Source: Anaerolineae bacterium (lineage in GTDB: Bacteria; Chloroflexota; Anaerolineae; J036; Brachytrichaceae). From it: a stretch of 44,099 bases of DNA. Position 1 is the stretch's first letter; the number at the start of each line of letters is the position of its first letter. The notes beneath the pieces were generated by a model. That model was not told the DNA's origin. It did no database searches and saw only the letters and a program-made list of their open reading frames with translations. This document shows, one piece after another, positions 7,731 through 15,115 of this stretch. The position numbers and the translations under genes were made by a program. The DNA lies in assembly GCA_947476335.1 (NCBI GenBank), contig CANJQH010000020.1:1-44099 (forward strand). Direction: 5' to 3'.

Positions 7731-10034
7731 TTAGTCTGAAATTTTCACCAGCTGTACTTTCCTGTTCTCCGAGCCGCTGCCTGCGAAGTAAAACGGCACA
7801 TCGACACGTATCACTTCCTGAAGTGTGAAGTGGCTCCGCAGCGCGTCGGCAGCGCGCTGCATTTCTTCACCATCGATGAGCAGATACACGGGCTTTTTTG
7901 CATCGAGTAGTGTGCGGATGAATAATGCGGCGTCGTTGTTTGCCCATGTGCCGGGGCGGAATGTGCGGCGGTTCGCGTGTAGGTCGACAGCGCCGGAGTT
8001 CAGCGAGCAGCCGATGGCGGCATCGGCTTCGGTGACGGTGGCGATCGTGTCGAAGCTGTGGCGTTGTTCTGCAACAAGGTAGCCGAATGCGCTGAAGCCG
8101 CGCGTGATCGGCAGCGCAAGCGTTTCCATTGAGCGCAGCACGAAGACGAAGGTGAGTGCGAAGAGCAGAGCGATGCGCAGTATGCGCGCGGGTGCGCGTT
8201 CGACGAGTGCCCATGCCGTGACGACGCCCACAGCAATGATCACGTACAGCACTGGGAAGAGTGAAAGTATGTCGCGCAGCCGCAGGTAGTCGTAGAAGAT
8301 GTGCAGAGTGAAAACCGGTATGAAGTACAGCGCAAGTGCTGCAGTGAGCCGGCGGCTCGAACGCCACAGTGCCACGGCGCCAAGTGCGAGCAGCGGCGTG
8401 AGCAATCCGAACTCTCGGCGCCAGTTCGCTTCGCTCAGCACGCGCAGCAGTGTCTCGGGCATGCGCGTCAGTGAGAAGTTGCTCAGCTCGTCGCTGCCTG
8501 TATGAAATGGTCCGCCGAACCACGTGGTGTGATACACGAAGGTCGGCAGTACAGCGATGAGTGCAATGAGTGGTGCGATCCAGAATGCGGCGTCGATTCT
8601 CAGGCGTTTTGCGCCGCGCACTTCGGCTGTAGGGAGTGCGAGTGCGAGTGCGAATGCGATTGCCGGCGCGATGAGCACCTGTGTGTAGCGCAGGTCGAAG
8701 GCGATGCCAAGTGCGAAGCCTGCCAGTGCTGCAAGTGCGATGCGGCGGCGCCCGCTGTGCTGTGCTGCGAACAACGCACTGCCGAGCGCGGTGAGCGAGA
8801 AGACCTGCACGGCGATGTCAGCCATTGGGATCATCTGCCATTCAACTTGTTGATATGACGTCGCCGTGAAAAAAACTGTCAGCGCGGCGACGGCTGTGCG
8901 CTGGGGTGCATTTGCAATCGGTGCGCGCAGCACGAGCAGTGTGATCAGGCCGAGTGCGATCAGGTTGAACAGCGGTGTCAAAAGAAAAACGCCGGTCTCG
9001 CCGCCGAGCAGCCATGCGGCGGCGGTAAACCATGGATAGCCGATCGGCCACACTGTCGGTGCGATGCGGCGCACGTCGGTCGGAATGCGATAGCCGATGT
9101 GCACGACCGGCAGCGACTCGATGCTGAGCGCGTAGGTTTGTTCGACGAAGGGGAATGCGTGTGCGAGCGTGTGGTGCTTGGCGAGGTCGACGCCCATTTG
9201 TGTATATGCATATGGATCGCTGCCGGTAACACCGTGTGTGCGCAGCGTGAGCGCCGCCCACGCTGCCCATGTGACGCTGGCTGTGATGAGCAGCGCTGCG
9301 CCGATGGCGGCGAATCGCTTGTCGGCGCCGGCGGCCAGCCGCAGCCCGACGGCGACGGCGTAGCCGAACGAGATGATGAGCGCGAGCGGCAGGTAGAGCA
9401 GCCCGTTGAGTGGGCCGTCGATGTGCGCGCCGAGGAAATTCAAAAGCGCGACGGCGTAGGCGTAGACGAACGGCGCCAGCGCTGCGTCGGCGTTCCTCTT
9501 TTTCGCGAGCAGTCCGGGCGCTGTGGCGATGAGCAGCGGCAGTGGCGCGAGTGCGGCTGCGAGGCCGATGTGCTGTGGCCACAATGGTGTGGCAATGTTC
9601 ACAGCGACGATAGCCATGCTGAGCAGGTGCGCGCTCCACCATAGCGCGCGTGTGGCGATGCGCCACGGCCGCGGCTCTGATGCACTGAAGGTGAATGCGG
9701 CGAATGTAGTCGCGATGAGCCCATCGGCGCGGGCGACGGCGGCGAAGCGAGCGACGATGGCGCCGAGCGCGATGATTGCGGCGAGCAGCCAGCCGATGCG
9801 CCAGCCGAGCACGGGCAGTTGCAGAATACGGCCGACTACGACGGCAGCGGCGATCGTCGCCGCGAGCGCGAGTGCGGTAAACAGCGCGCGTTCACGCCGT
9901 CGTCCGAGCACAAACAGCGCGATCGCAGCGCACAGCGCCAGCCCAAGCGCCATCCACATCGATCGGCCGGCTGGTTGAGAAGTGACCGCAGGGTCGAGCC
10001 AGTAGTCGAAGCGGAGGAGGTTTGAAAGATTCAT
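7731..10034 (-). CDS. Polytopic membrane protein, GT39/ArnT-like glycosyltransferase
   Basis: 767 residues with roughly 16 or more hydrophobic segments and a soluble C-terminal part from about 650. The loop GVTGSDPYAYTQMGVDLA, with an acidic residue after the early helices, and the helix pair around GYPWFTAAAWLLGGETGVF resemble the polyprenyl-phosphate-sugar transferases of the GT-C fold. The usual DE or DD pair of PMT enzymes is not obvious, so the assignment is to the fold rather than an activity. It is divergent from the amidohydrolase gene and shares a symmetric promoter with it. Confidence 0.7.
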   Translation of the reverse strand: MNLSNLLRFDYWLDPAVTSQPAGRSMWMALGLALCAAIALFVLGRRRERALFTALALAATIAAAVVVGRILQLPVLGWRIGWLLAAIIALGAIVARFAAVARADGLIATTFAAFTFSASEPRPWRIATRALWWSAHLLSMAIVAVNIATPLWPQHIGLAAALAPLPLLIATAPGLLAKKRNADAALAPFVYAYAVALLNFLGAHIDGPLNGLLYLPLALIISFGYAVAVGLRLAAGADKRFAAIGAALLITASVTWAAWAALTLRTHGVTGSDPYAYTQMGVDLAKHHTLAHAFPFVEQTYALSIESLPVVHIGYRIPTDVRRIAPTVWPIGYPWFTAAAWLLGGETGVFLLTPLFNLIALGLITLLVLRAPIANAPQRTAVAALTVFFTATSYQQVEWQMIPMADIAVQVFSLTALGSALFAAQHSGRRRIALAALAGFALGIAFDLRYTQVLIAPAIAFALALALPTAEVRGAKRLRIDAAFWIAPLIALIAVLPTFVYHTTWFGGPFHTGSDELSNFSLTRMPETLLRVLSEANWRREFGLLTPLLALGAVALWRSSRRLTAALALYFIPVFTLHIFYDYLRLRDILSLFPVLYVIIAVGVVTAWALVERAPARILRIALLFALTFVFVLRSMETLALPITRGFSAFGYLVAEQRHSFDTIATVTEADAAIGCSLNSGAVDLHANRRTFRPGTWANNDAALFIRTLLDAKKPVYLLIDGEEMQRAADALRSHFTLQEVIRVDVPFYFAGSGSENRKVQLVKISD

Positions 10035-10045
10035 GGAGGCGCCGT

Positions 10046-10051
10046 ACTATA
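10046..10051 (-). promoter_or_regulatory. -10 box of the GT39-like gene, overlapping a divergent -10
   Basis: TATAGT on the minus strand, 11 nt from the ATG at 10034. Four bases are shared with the plus-strand box TATACT at 10048-10053. Confidence 0.5.
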
Positions 10052-10053
10052 CT
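10048..10053 (+). promoter_or_regulatory. -10 box of the amidohydrolase gene
   Basis: TATACT, 7 nt from the ATG at 10061. Together with the minus-strand box it forms the symmetric core AGTATAGTA/TACTATACT. Confidence 0.55.
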
Positions 10054-10060
10054 TTCAGCC

Positions 10061-11386
10061 ATGTTCGACATCGTGTTAAGCGGCTGTGATGTGCTGCTAC
10101 GGCAAGGCGGTCGTTTCTGTGTGGAAGATGGCTGCGACATCGCCGTCACCGGCGAGCGCATCACTGCGATCGAGAAGAGCGGCCACATCGGCCGTGAGGC
10201 AGCGCGCGAGTGGATTGATGTAAGCGGACGGCTGGCGATTCCTGGGCTGATTAATTGCCATGCACATGTGCCGATGGTGTTGTTTCGTGGCCTTGCCGAG
10301 GATGTTGGCATCGAGTCGTGGTTCAACGATTTTATCTGGCCGCTCGAAAGCAACCTCGAACCTGAGGATGTGTATTGGGGCATGCTGCTTGGGCTGGCCG
10401 AGATGATTCAGAGCGGCGTGACGACGGTGGCCGATCACTATTTCTTCTGTGATTACACCGCGCAGGCGGTGCAGGAAGCCGGCACGCGTGCGAATATCAC
10501 GTGGGCGGTATTTGGCCATGAAGGCGAAGCAAAGCTGAACCGCACGACCGACTTCGTCCGCAAGTGGCAGGGCGCGGCCGGCGGCCGTATTGCAACGTGG
10601 CTCGGCCCGCATGCGCCGTATACCTGTGATGATGCGTTTCTCTCGTTGTGTGCACAACGCGCACGTGAACTTGGTGTGGGCATTCACATTCACTGCAGCG
10701 AAACGCATGAGCAGCGTGAGCTGAGCCTGCAGCAGCATGGGGTGACGCCACCGGAGGTGTTGCGCCGCACGGGTGTGCTCGACGTGCCGACGATTCTGGC
10801 GCATGGCATCGGCATTACCAGTGCGGATATCACCATGCTTGCGCAGCATGATGTCGCGGTGGCGCAGTGTGCGAAGACGTACTTGAAGCTCGGCATGGGC
10901 ACGGCTCGCGTTGATGAATTTCGCGCGGCTGGCCTGAAGGTCGGCGTTGGCACCGATGGCGTGGTGAGCAGCAACACGCTCGACGTGCTCGAGCAGATGC
11001 GCATCCTGGCGCTCGATCACAAGCAGTCTGCGCACGATTCGACGCGCATGCCGATTCAGCAGTTGCTCGACATGGCTTTTGTCGGCGGCGCTGCAACGAT
11101 GCGCATGCCGGAGATTGGTGAGCTTGCGCCGGGCAAATTCGCCGACATCACGTTGCTGCGACAGGATGGTGCGCACGTGTTTCCACGCTACGATGCGACG
11201 GCCAATCTTGTGTATTCCCATCGCGCCGGCGACGTCGAAACTGTGCTGTGCAATGGCCGTGTGCTGCTGCGCGACGGGCGCCTGACGACGATCGATCTGG
11301 CGCGCGTACGTGCGGAAGTGACGCAGCGGCTGGCACGTTTGAATCGCAGGGCGCACGATAAGCGACTGGCTACCTATCCGACCTGA
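10061..11386 (+). CDS. Amidohydrolase, MTA/SAH deaminase-like
   Basis: A metal-dependent deaminase of the SsnA/MtaD/AtzA group, 441 residues. The metal ligands are visible: HAH at 67-69 in PGLINCHAHVPM, H211 and E214 in HIHCSETHEQ, H248 in ILAHGIGI and D299 in GVGTDGV. The segment LFRGLAEDVGIESW..IWPLE matches 5-methylthioadenosine/S-adenosylhomocysteine deaminases. However, the usual HNPxSNxKLxSG motif is replaced by AQCAKTYLKLGMG, so the substrate may be another purine, triazine or pterin. The ATG at 10061 is chosen because TATACT lies 7 nt upstream. Confidence 0.85.
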   Translation: MFDIVLSGCDVLLRQGGRFCVEDGCDIAVTGERITAIEKSGHIGREAAREWIDVSGRLAIPGLINCHAHVPMVLFRGLAEDVGIESWFNDFIWPLESNLEPEDVYWGMLLGLAEMIQSGVTTVADHYFFCDYTAQAVQEAGTRANITWAVFGHEGEAKLNRTTDFVRKWQGAAGGRIATWLGPHAPYTCDDAFLSLCAQRARELGVGIHIHCSETHEQRELSLQQHGVTPPEVLRRTGVLDVPTILAHGIGITSADITMLAQHDVAVAQCAKTYLKLGMGTARVDEFRAAGLKVGVGTDGVVSSNTLDVLEQMRILALDHKQSAHDSTRMPIQQLLDMAFVGGAATMRMPEIGELAPGKFADITLLRQDGAHVFPRYDATANLVYSHRAGDVETVLCNGRVLLRDGRLTTIDLARVRAEVTQRLARLNRRAHDKRLATYPT

Positions 11387-11392
11387 TTGTCG

Positions 11393-12016
11393 CTACTGTG
11401 CCGGCACCATGAAATTCTGCGCGCCCCAGCCGAGTGTGCCGTCGCTTGAATCGCGCAGCCGCCACCATATATACCCGTCGGCTTCCTGCGGGCCGCCGAC
11501 GACTTCGAACACACCACCTTCGGGCAGCTTGCGCATCAGCTTGCCGGCGATCGTGGGCTGGTCGCGAAAATTGAGGCCGGTGCCGCCGGTTTCTGAAACG
11601 CGCACTTTGCTGCCGACCACAATCGTACTGGCGTTGCCTGTATTGCCGGCGTTGTCTGTATTGCCGGCATCTGCAGCGGTGGTGGGCGGAGGCGGCGTAT
11701 CTGTTGGTACCACATAGGGTGTGGTGGTGGGCGGGATGAAACGCGTCGCGGTCGGTGTGATGTAGGTTGTGGTCGCCGTCGCCAGCGTGAGCGCTTTTGC
11801 GGCAGGGCGCAATCGATTCATCAACGACAGTGAAAGTATGCACACCGGAAAAATAGATGCGAAGCTGACAAGAAGTGGAATCCACGCCGGGATGCGCTGG
11901 CGCGTATGCGGGCGCTTCTCGCGTGGTAAACGCGTGAACGGCTTGAGATCTTTTTCCCAGCGGATCTTGTTGTTATCCAAGTTTTTTTCCCCGTCCGGTG
12001 TCTTTTGAACCGACAT
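11393..12016 (-). CDS. Single-pass membrane protein with extracytoplasmic SH3 domain
   Basis: 207 residues. A basic cytoplasmic N-terminus (about 1-44) is followed by one hydrophobic helix (WIPLLVSFASIFPVCILSL, about 46-66), a Thr/Pro-rich spacer (PTATRFIPPTTTPYVVPT) and a C-terminal SH3-like domain from about 135 (LNFRDQPTIAGKLMRKL). It is probably a surface protein that binds wall polymer; the target is unknown. It is convergent with the amidohydrolase gene, with 6 nt between the stops. A weak -10 (GAGAAT) lies 7 nt before the ATG. The next 99 bp up to 12115 hold nothing else I can name. Confidence 0.75.
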   Translation of the reverse strand: MSVQKTPDGEKNLDNNKIRWEKDLKPFTRLPREKRPHTRQRIPAWIPLLVSFASIFPVCILSLSLMNRLRPAAKALTLATATTTYITPTATRFIPPTTTPYVVPTDTPPPPTTAADAGNTDNAGNTGNASTIVVGSKVRVSETGGTGLNFRDQPTIAGKLMRKLPEGGVFEVVGGPQEADGYIWWRLRDSSDGTLGWGAQNFMVPAQ

Positions 12017-12115
12017 GTGCGCTATTCTCCACTGTTTTGCTTTTCCGAGGCGCGTCTGGTGTTTCGCGCAAATCGATCCATCGTCGCCGCTTCCCTCAAT
12101 GCCTGATCGCCTGGC

Positions 12116-13135
12116 TTATTCCCATGTGATTGCGCCGTGTGCACACAGCGTTGTTGGGATGCAGACATACGGCCCGGCGGATTCTATTTCGCGTACGAGT
12201 GTGCGCGTATCAGCTGGACGCGTGCCACACAGCAGGGTGATGGAGCCGCCTTCGCCGCCGGCGCCGTTGACTTTCCAGCCGAGTGCGCCGTGGGTGTGAG
12301 CAATATCGATGATGTTGCGCGCATCACTTCCGACGAGTGCGGCGTTGAGTGCAGCTTGCGCTTCAGTGTTGTCGATCATGGCACGGCCGAGCGCGGTCCA
12401 GTCGCCGGTGAACAGCGCATCGCGCGAGCGCGGTGCGGTGCTGCGCAGTGCCTCGATGCGTGCGTCTTCTGGACCGGCGTTTTCCAGTTCACGGATTACC
12501 TGCTCGTGCACGCGCGAAGAATCGTGCGTGCGGCCGAGGAAGATCAGCACCAATCGCTGATCGAGCTCGCGCAGAGTTTTTTCGGAAAGGCTCAACCGCG
12601 AAATGCTGGCATGTGGATAGGCGTGCATATCGATGTAGTTTACGCCGCCGTATGCTGCTGCGAGCTGATCTTGAATTCCACACTGTCGACCTAACATTTC
12701 AGTTTCGACTTTCTGCGCGGCATAGGCGAGCTCGTGCGCAGAGAGTGACCGGCCGCGTAGCTGATCGAGCGCTGCCAGCAGCGCGACTGTGATCGCTGCA
12801 GATGTGCCAGTGCTGGCGCCGGCTGGTGCTTCGCAGAAAAGATCGATCTGCAGCGCATACTGTTCCGGCGCCGGGAGCATGGAGATGGCCGCTTCAAGCA
12901 GTGGATGATGCGACCAGTCATCGCTGTGCACAAAGACTTCGCCGAAATTTTCGGCATGCACTTCGATGCGATGCGGGCGTGAATTACGCGGGTAAGCTGC
13001 GATGCGAACTTCAGCACATGGCGAAACTGCGATATTAAAAATGCGGCCGTGTTCGGCGAACCAGGTGTCGGTCCAGCCTCCGTTGTCGCATACGCGAATC
13101 GGCGCACGGCTGTGGATGATGCGAATTGGATGCAC
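12116..13135 (-). CDS. GHMP-family sugar kinase (HddA/FKP-like)
   Basis: A small-molecule kinase of the galactokinase/mevalonate kinase fold. The substrate-binding N-terminus is HSRAPIRVCDNGGWTDTW, close to heptose-7-phosphate and fucose kinases. The ATP loop is PAGASTGTSAAITVALLAAL and the C-terminal motif 3 is GWKVNGAGGEGGSITLL. The GTG at 13135 is chosen over the ATG at 13228: the longer form adds 31 residues unlike the family, and CACAAT lies 6 nt before the GTG. The phosphorylated sugar likely feeds nucleotide-sugar synthesis for envelope glycan; the exact sugar cannot be read from sequence. Confidence 0.8.
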   Translation of the reverse strand: MHPIRIIHSRAPIRVCDNGGWTDTWFAEHGRIFNIAVSPCAEVRIAAYPRNSRPHRIEVHAENFGEVFVHSDDWSHHPLLEAAISMLPAPEQYALQIDLFCEAPAGASTGTSAAITVALLAALDQLRGRSLSAHELAYAAQKVETEMLGRQCGIQDQLAAAYGGVNYIDMHAYPHASISRLSLSEKTLRELDQRLVLIFLGRTHDSSRVHEQVIRELENAGPEDARIEALRSTAPRSRDALFTGDWTALGRAMIDNTEAQAALNAALVGSDARNIIDIAHTHGALGWKVNGAGGEGGSITLLCGTRPADTRTLVREIESAGPYVCIPTTLCAHGAITWE

Positions 13136-13141
13136 TTGGCT

Positions 13142-13147
13142 ATTGTG
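13142..13147 (-). promoter_or_regulatory. -10 box of the GHMP kinase gene
   Basis: CACAAT on the minus strand, 6 nt from the GTG at 13135. Confidence 0.35.
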
Positions 13148-13220
13148 TGCAGAAGACGCACGTTGGCAACTCGGATTTTCAATAGGCGTAATCAACATGC
13201 ACAATATACGCATGATACGC

Positions 13221-13979
13221 ATGGACAATCCTGCTCGCCCAACTTCGCCGCGTTTATGGGAAATTGATGCGCTGCGCGGCCTGGCCGTCGTGGCGATGAT
13301 TTTTTTTCACTTTATGTGGGATCTGTGGTTTCTTGGGCTGACGAGTGAAAATATTCCGGGTGCGGGATGGCAATCTTTTGCACGCGGCATTGGTGCGACG
13401 TTTACATTTCTGCTCGGCGTTTCGCTTACGCTCAGCGTCGTACAGCTGCGTGCGCGTGGGCGTGATCCGTGGCGTTCCACGTTGCGTCGTGGATTGACAA
13501 TCCTCGGCTGTGGCATGGTGATTTCGATCGGGACGTACTTTTTCGTCGGCGACGAATATGTGCGCTTTGGCATTCTGCATCATGCCGGCGTTGCGCTGCT
13601 CCTCGGCTACTGGTTTGTGAACATGCCCATCGGCGTCACGCTCGTGCTTGGCGCTGTGCTGATCGTGGCGGGGCCGTATGTGTCGAATGTGTTTGTGGAT
13701 CACGCGTGGCTGCTGCCCTTCGGAATTTTTCCACATGGCATGGGTATGGTGGATTACTACCCGCTTGTGCCGTGGTTTGGTGTGGCGCTGCTGGGCATCG
13801 CTGCCGGGCGCGTTGTATATGCCGGTGGTGTGCGGCGCTTTGCTTTGCCGGATCTGTCGATGTCGAAGCCGATCGCGTGGCTGCGTCTGCTCGGGCGTAA
13901 TTCGCTCGTGGTGTATCTGGTGCATCAGCCGCTGCTGATTGGTGTGCTGATGGGCGGCCGCGCGATTGGGCTTTGGTAA
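13221..13979 (+). CDS. DUF1624/heparan N-acetyltransferase-like membrane protein
   Basis: 252 residues, about seven transmembrane helices. The N-terminus RLWEIDALRGLAVVAMIFFH matches the acyltransferase superfamily signature (E-D-LRG), with a conserved His on helix 1. The C-terminus LLGRNSLVVYLVHQPLL also matches the family. Members acetylate glycans using acyl-CoA across the membrane; the acceptor here is unknown. In-frame ATGs exist at 13197, 13212 and 13221. The last is preferred because TATACG lies 10 nt upstream. It is divergent from the GHMP kinase gene. Confidence 0.75.
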   Translation: MDNPARPTSPRLWEIDALRGLAVVAMIFFHFMWDLWFLGLTSENIPGAGWQSFARGIGATFTFLLGVSLTLSVVQLRARGRDPWRSTLRRGLTILGCGMVISIGTYFFVGDEYVRFGILHHAGVALLLGYWFVNMPIGVTLVLGAVLIVAGPYVSNVFVDHAWLLPFGIFPHGMGMVDYYPLVPWFGVALLGIAAGRVVYAGGVRRFALPDLSMSKPIAWLRLLGRNSLVVYLVHQPLLIGVLMGGRAIGLW

Positions 13980-14016
13980 CTTGCGAATTGGTGCACATTC
14001 GTGGATCATTTATGCC

Positions 14017-14790
14017 ATGTCTCAAAATAGCAGCGAGCAGCGCGTGGCGTTGCTGACCGGTGCAGCGCGTGGAATCGGAAAGGGTGTGGCGGCGCAATTA
14101 ATTGCTGATGGGTTCGCCGTGGTGATTGGTGATGTGCGCGGTGATGCGGCGGAGGAGACTGCGCACGAATTTGTGGCTGCGGGTGCGCGTGCGGTGGCGG
14201 CTGCTGTCGATGTCACTGATGCAGCAGCATGCACAGCTGGTGTGCAGAAGGCGCTCGATGTATTCGGCCGTCTTGATGTACTGGTGAATAGTGCTGGCAT
14301 CAGTGCACCAAAGGACACGCTTGAGCTGACGCCCGAGGAGTGGCGTCGCATGATCGACATTCAGCTCAACGGCGCGTTTTTTGCAGCGCAGGCGGCTGGG
14401 CGTGCGATGGTGGCACAGGGTCGTGGCGGCTGCATCGTGCAGATCAGCTCGATCAACGCCGAGGCTGCATTCCCGCGCCGCGCAGCGTACGCCTCGGCCA
14501 AGGCTGGCGTTGCCATGCTGGTGAAGACGCTGGCCATCGAATGGGCTACTCATAACATTCGTGTCAATGCCGTCGGTCCGTCGCACACCGAGACCGAGAT
14601 GACGCGCGCGAATATTGAGAAGGGCAACATCGATGTCGCAGCAATTCAGCGCCGCATCCCGCTCGGCCGACTTGCCACTGTGCAGGATGTGTCCAACGCC
14701 GTATCGTTCCTGGTTTCGAACCGTGCTGAATACATCACAGGCCAGTCGCTGTACGTAGACGGTGGATATCTGGCGTATGGATATTTTTAG
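14017..14790 (+). CDS. Short-chain dehydrogenase/reductase
   Basis: A classical SDR of about 257 residues that oxidises or reduces an alcohol or ketone with NAD(P). The cofactor loop is TGAARGIGKG, followed by DVTDAAAC, the NSAG motif (LVNSAGISAP), the catalytic Ser in QISSIN and YASAKAG with Tyr and Lys. The C-terminus ITGQSLYVDGGYLAYG is typical of the FabG/glucose dehydrogenase group. An Asp in the second strand (VIGDVRGD) suggests NAD preference. No specific substrate can be assigned. Two T1 copies follow the stop. Confidence 0.85.
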   Translation: MSQNSSEQRVALLTGAARGIGKGVAAQLIADGFAVVIGDVRGDAAEETAHEFVAAGARAVAAAVDVTDAAACTAGVQKALDVFGRLDVLVNSAGISAPKDTLELTPEEWRRMIDIQLNGAFFAAQAAGRAMVAQGRGGCIVQISSINAEAAFPRRAAYASAKAGVAMLVKTLAIEWATHNIRVNAVGPSHTETEMTRANIEKGNIDVAAIQRRIPLGRLATVQDVSNAVSFLVSNRAEYITGQSLYVDGGYLAYGYF

Positions 14791-14809
14791 ATCTCAGGGT
14801 TCAGATTTC

Positions 14810-14921
14810 GTAACTACTCAGGCTGCTCTATTTTTCATCGCGAAACGCACCATTGCTCCTCCCGAACGGAGGAGCAATGGTGCGTTTTGCTGGACATATC
14901 GACGTAGGCCTGAGTAGTTAC
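14810..14921 (+). mobile_element. T1 element copy F, subfamily b
   Basis: First of two T1 elements in tandem. CAGATTTC stands at 14802-14809, 14922-14929 and 15042-15049, flanking both. The middle segments (CTCTATTTTTCATCG and GGACATATCGACGTAGG) differ from the common type and match copy O. The stem CACCATTGCTCCTCCC pairs perfectly with its partner despite differing from other copies. Confidence 0.9.
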
Positions 14922-14929
14922 CAGATTTC

Positions 14930-15041
14930 GTAACTACTCATGCCCAAATCAGTATTTCCCGCGAAACACACTATTCTCTCCCCCGAAGGGGGAGAGAATA
15001 GTGTGTTTCGCGTTGGAAAAATAGCTGGCCTGAGTAGTTAC
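14930..15041 (-). mobile_element. T1 element copy G, subfamily a
   Basis: Second element of the tandem pair, in reverse orientation (CAAATCAGTATTTCCC on the left). It is flanked by CAGATTTC on both sides. It differs clearly from copy F, so the pair arose by two insertions and not by duplication of one element. Confidence 0.9.
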
Positions 15042-15091
15042 CAGATTTCAAATTTCTGATTGAGCATCGGAGACAACAAATTTGAAATCTG
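15042..15091 (+). terminator. AT-rich hairpin downstream of the SDR gene
   Basis: Perfect 14-bp arms CAGATTTCAAATTT (15042-15055) and AAATTTGAAATCTG (15078-15091). It may be the original transcription stop of the SDR gene, displaced by T1 insertions into its left arm. There is no clear T-run, so the role is tentative. A related CAGATTTCAG stretch lies at 7701-7715. Confidence 0.4.
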
Positions 15092-15103
15092 AAATCCCCG
15101 TGG

Positions 15104-15109
15104 CATACT
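15104..15109 (+). promoter_or_regulatory. -10 box of the secreted C39-like gene
   Basis: CATACT, 6 nt from the ATG at 15116. There is no Shine-Dalgarno motif. Confidence 0.45.
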
Positions 15110-15115
15110 CACTGC

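Noticed and set aside
10097..11356. 419-codon open frame antisense to the amidohydrolase
   Set aside because: The plus-strand frame has all catalytic motifs; the antisense protein is Arg/His-rich with no family likeness, a shadow of GC-rich codon use.
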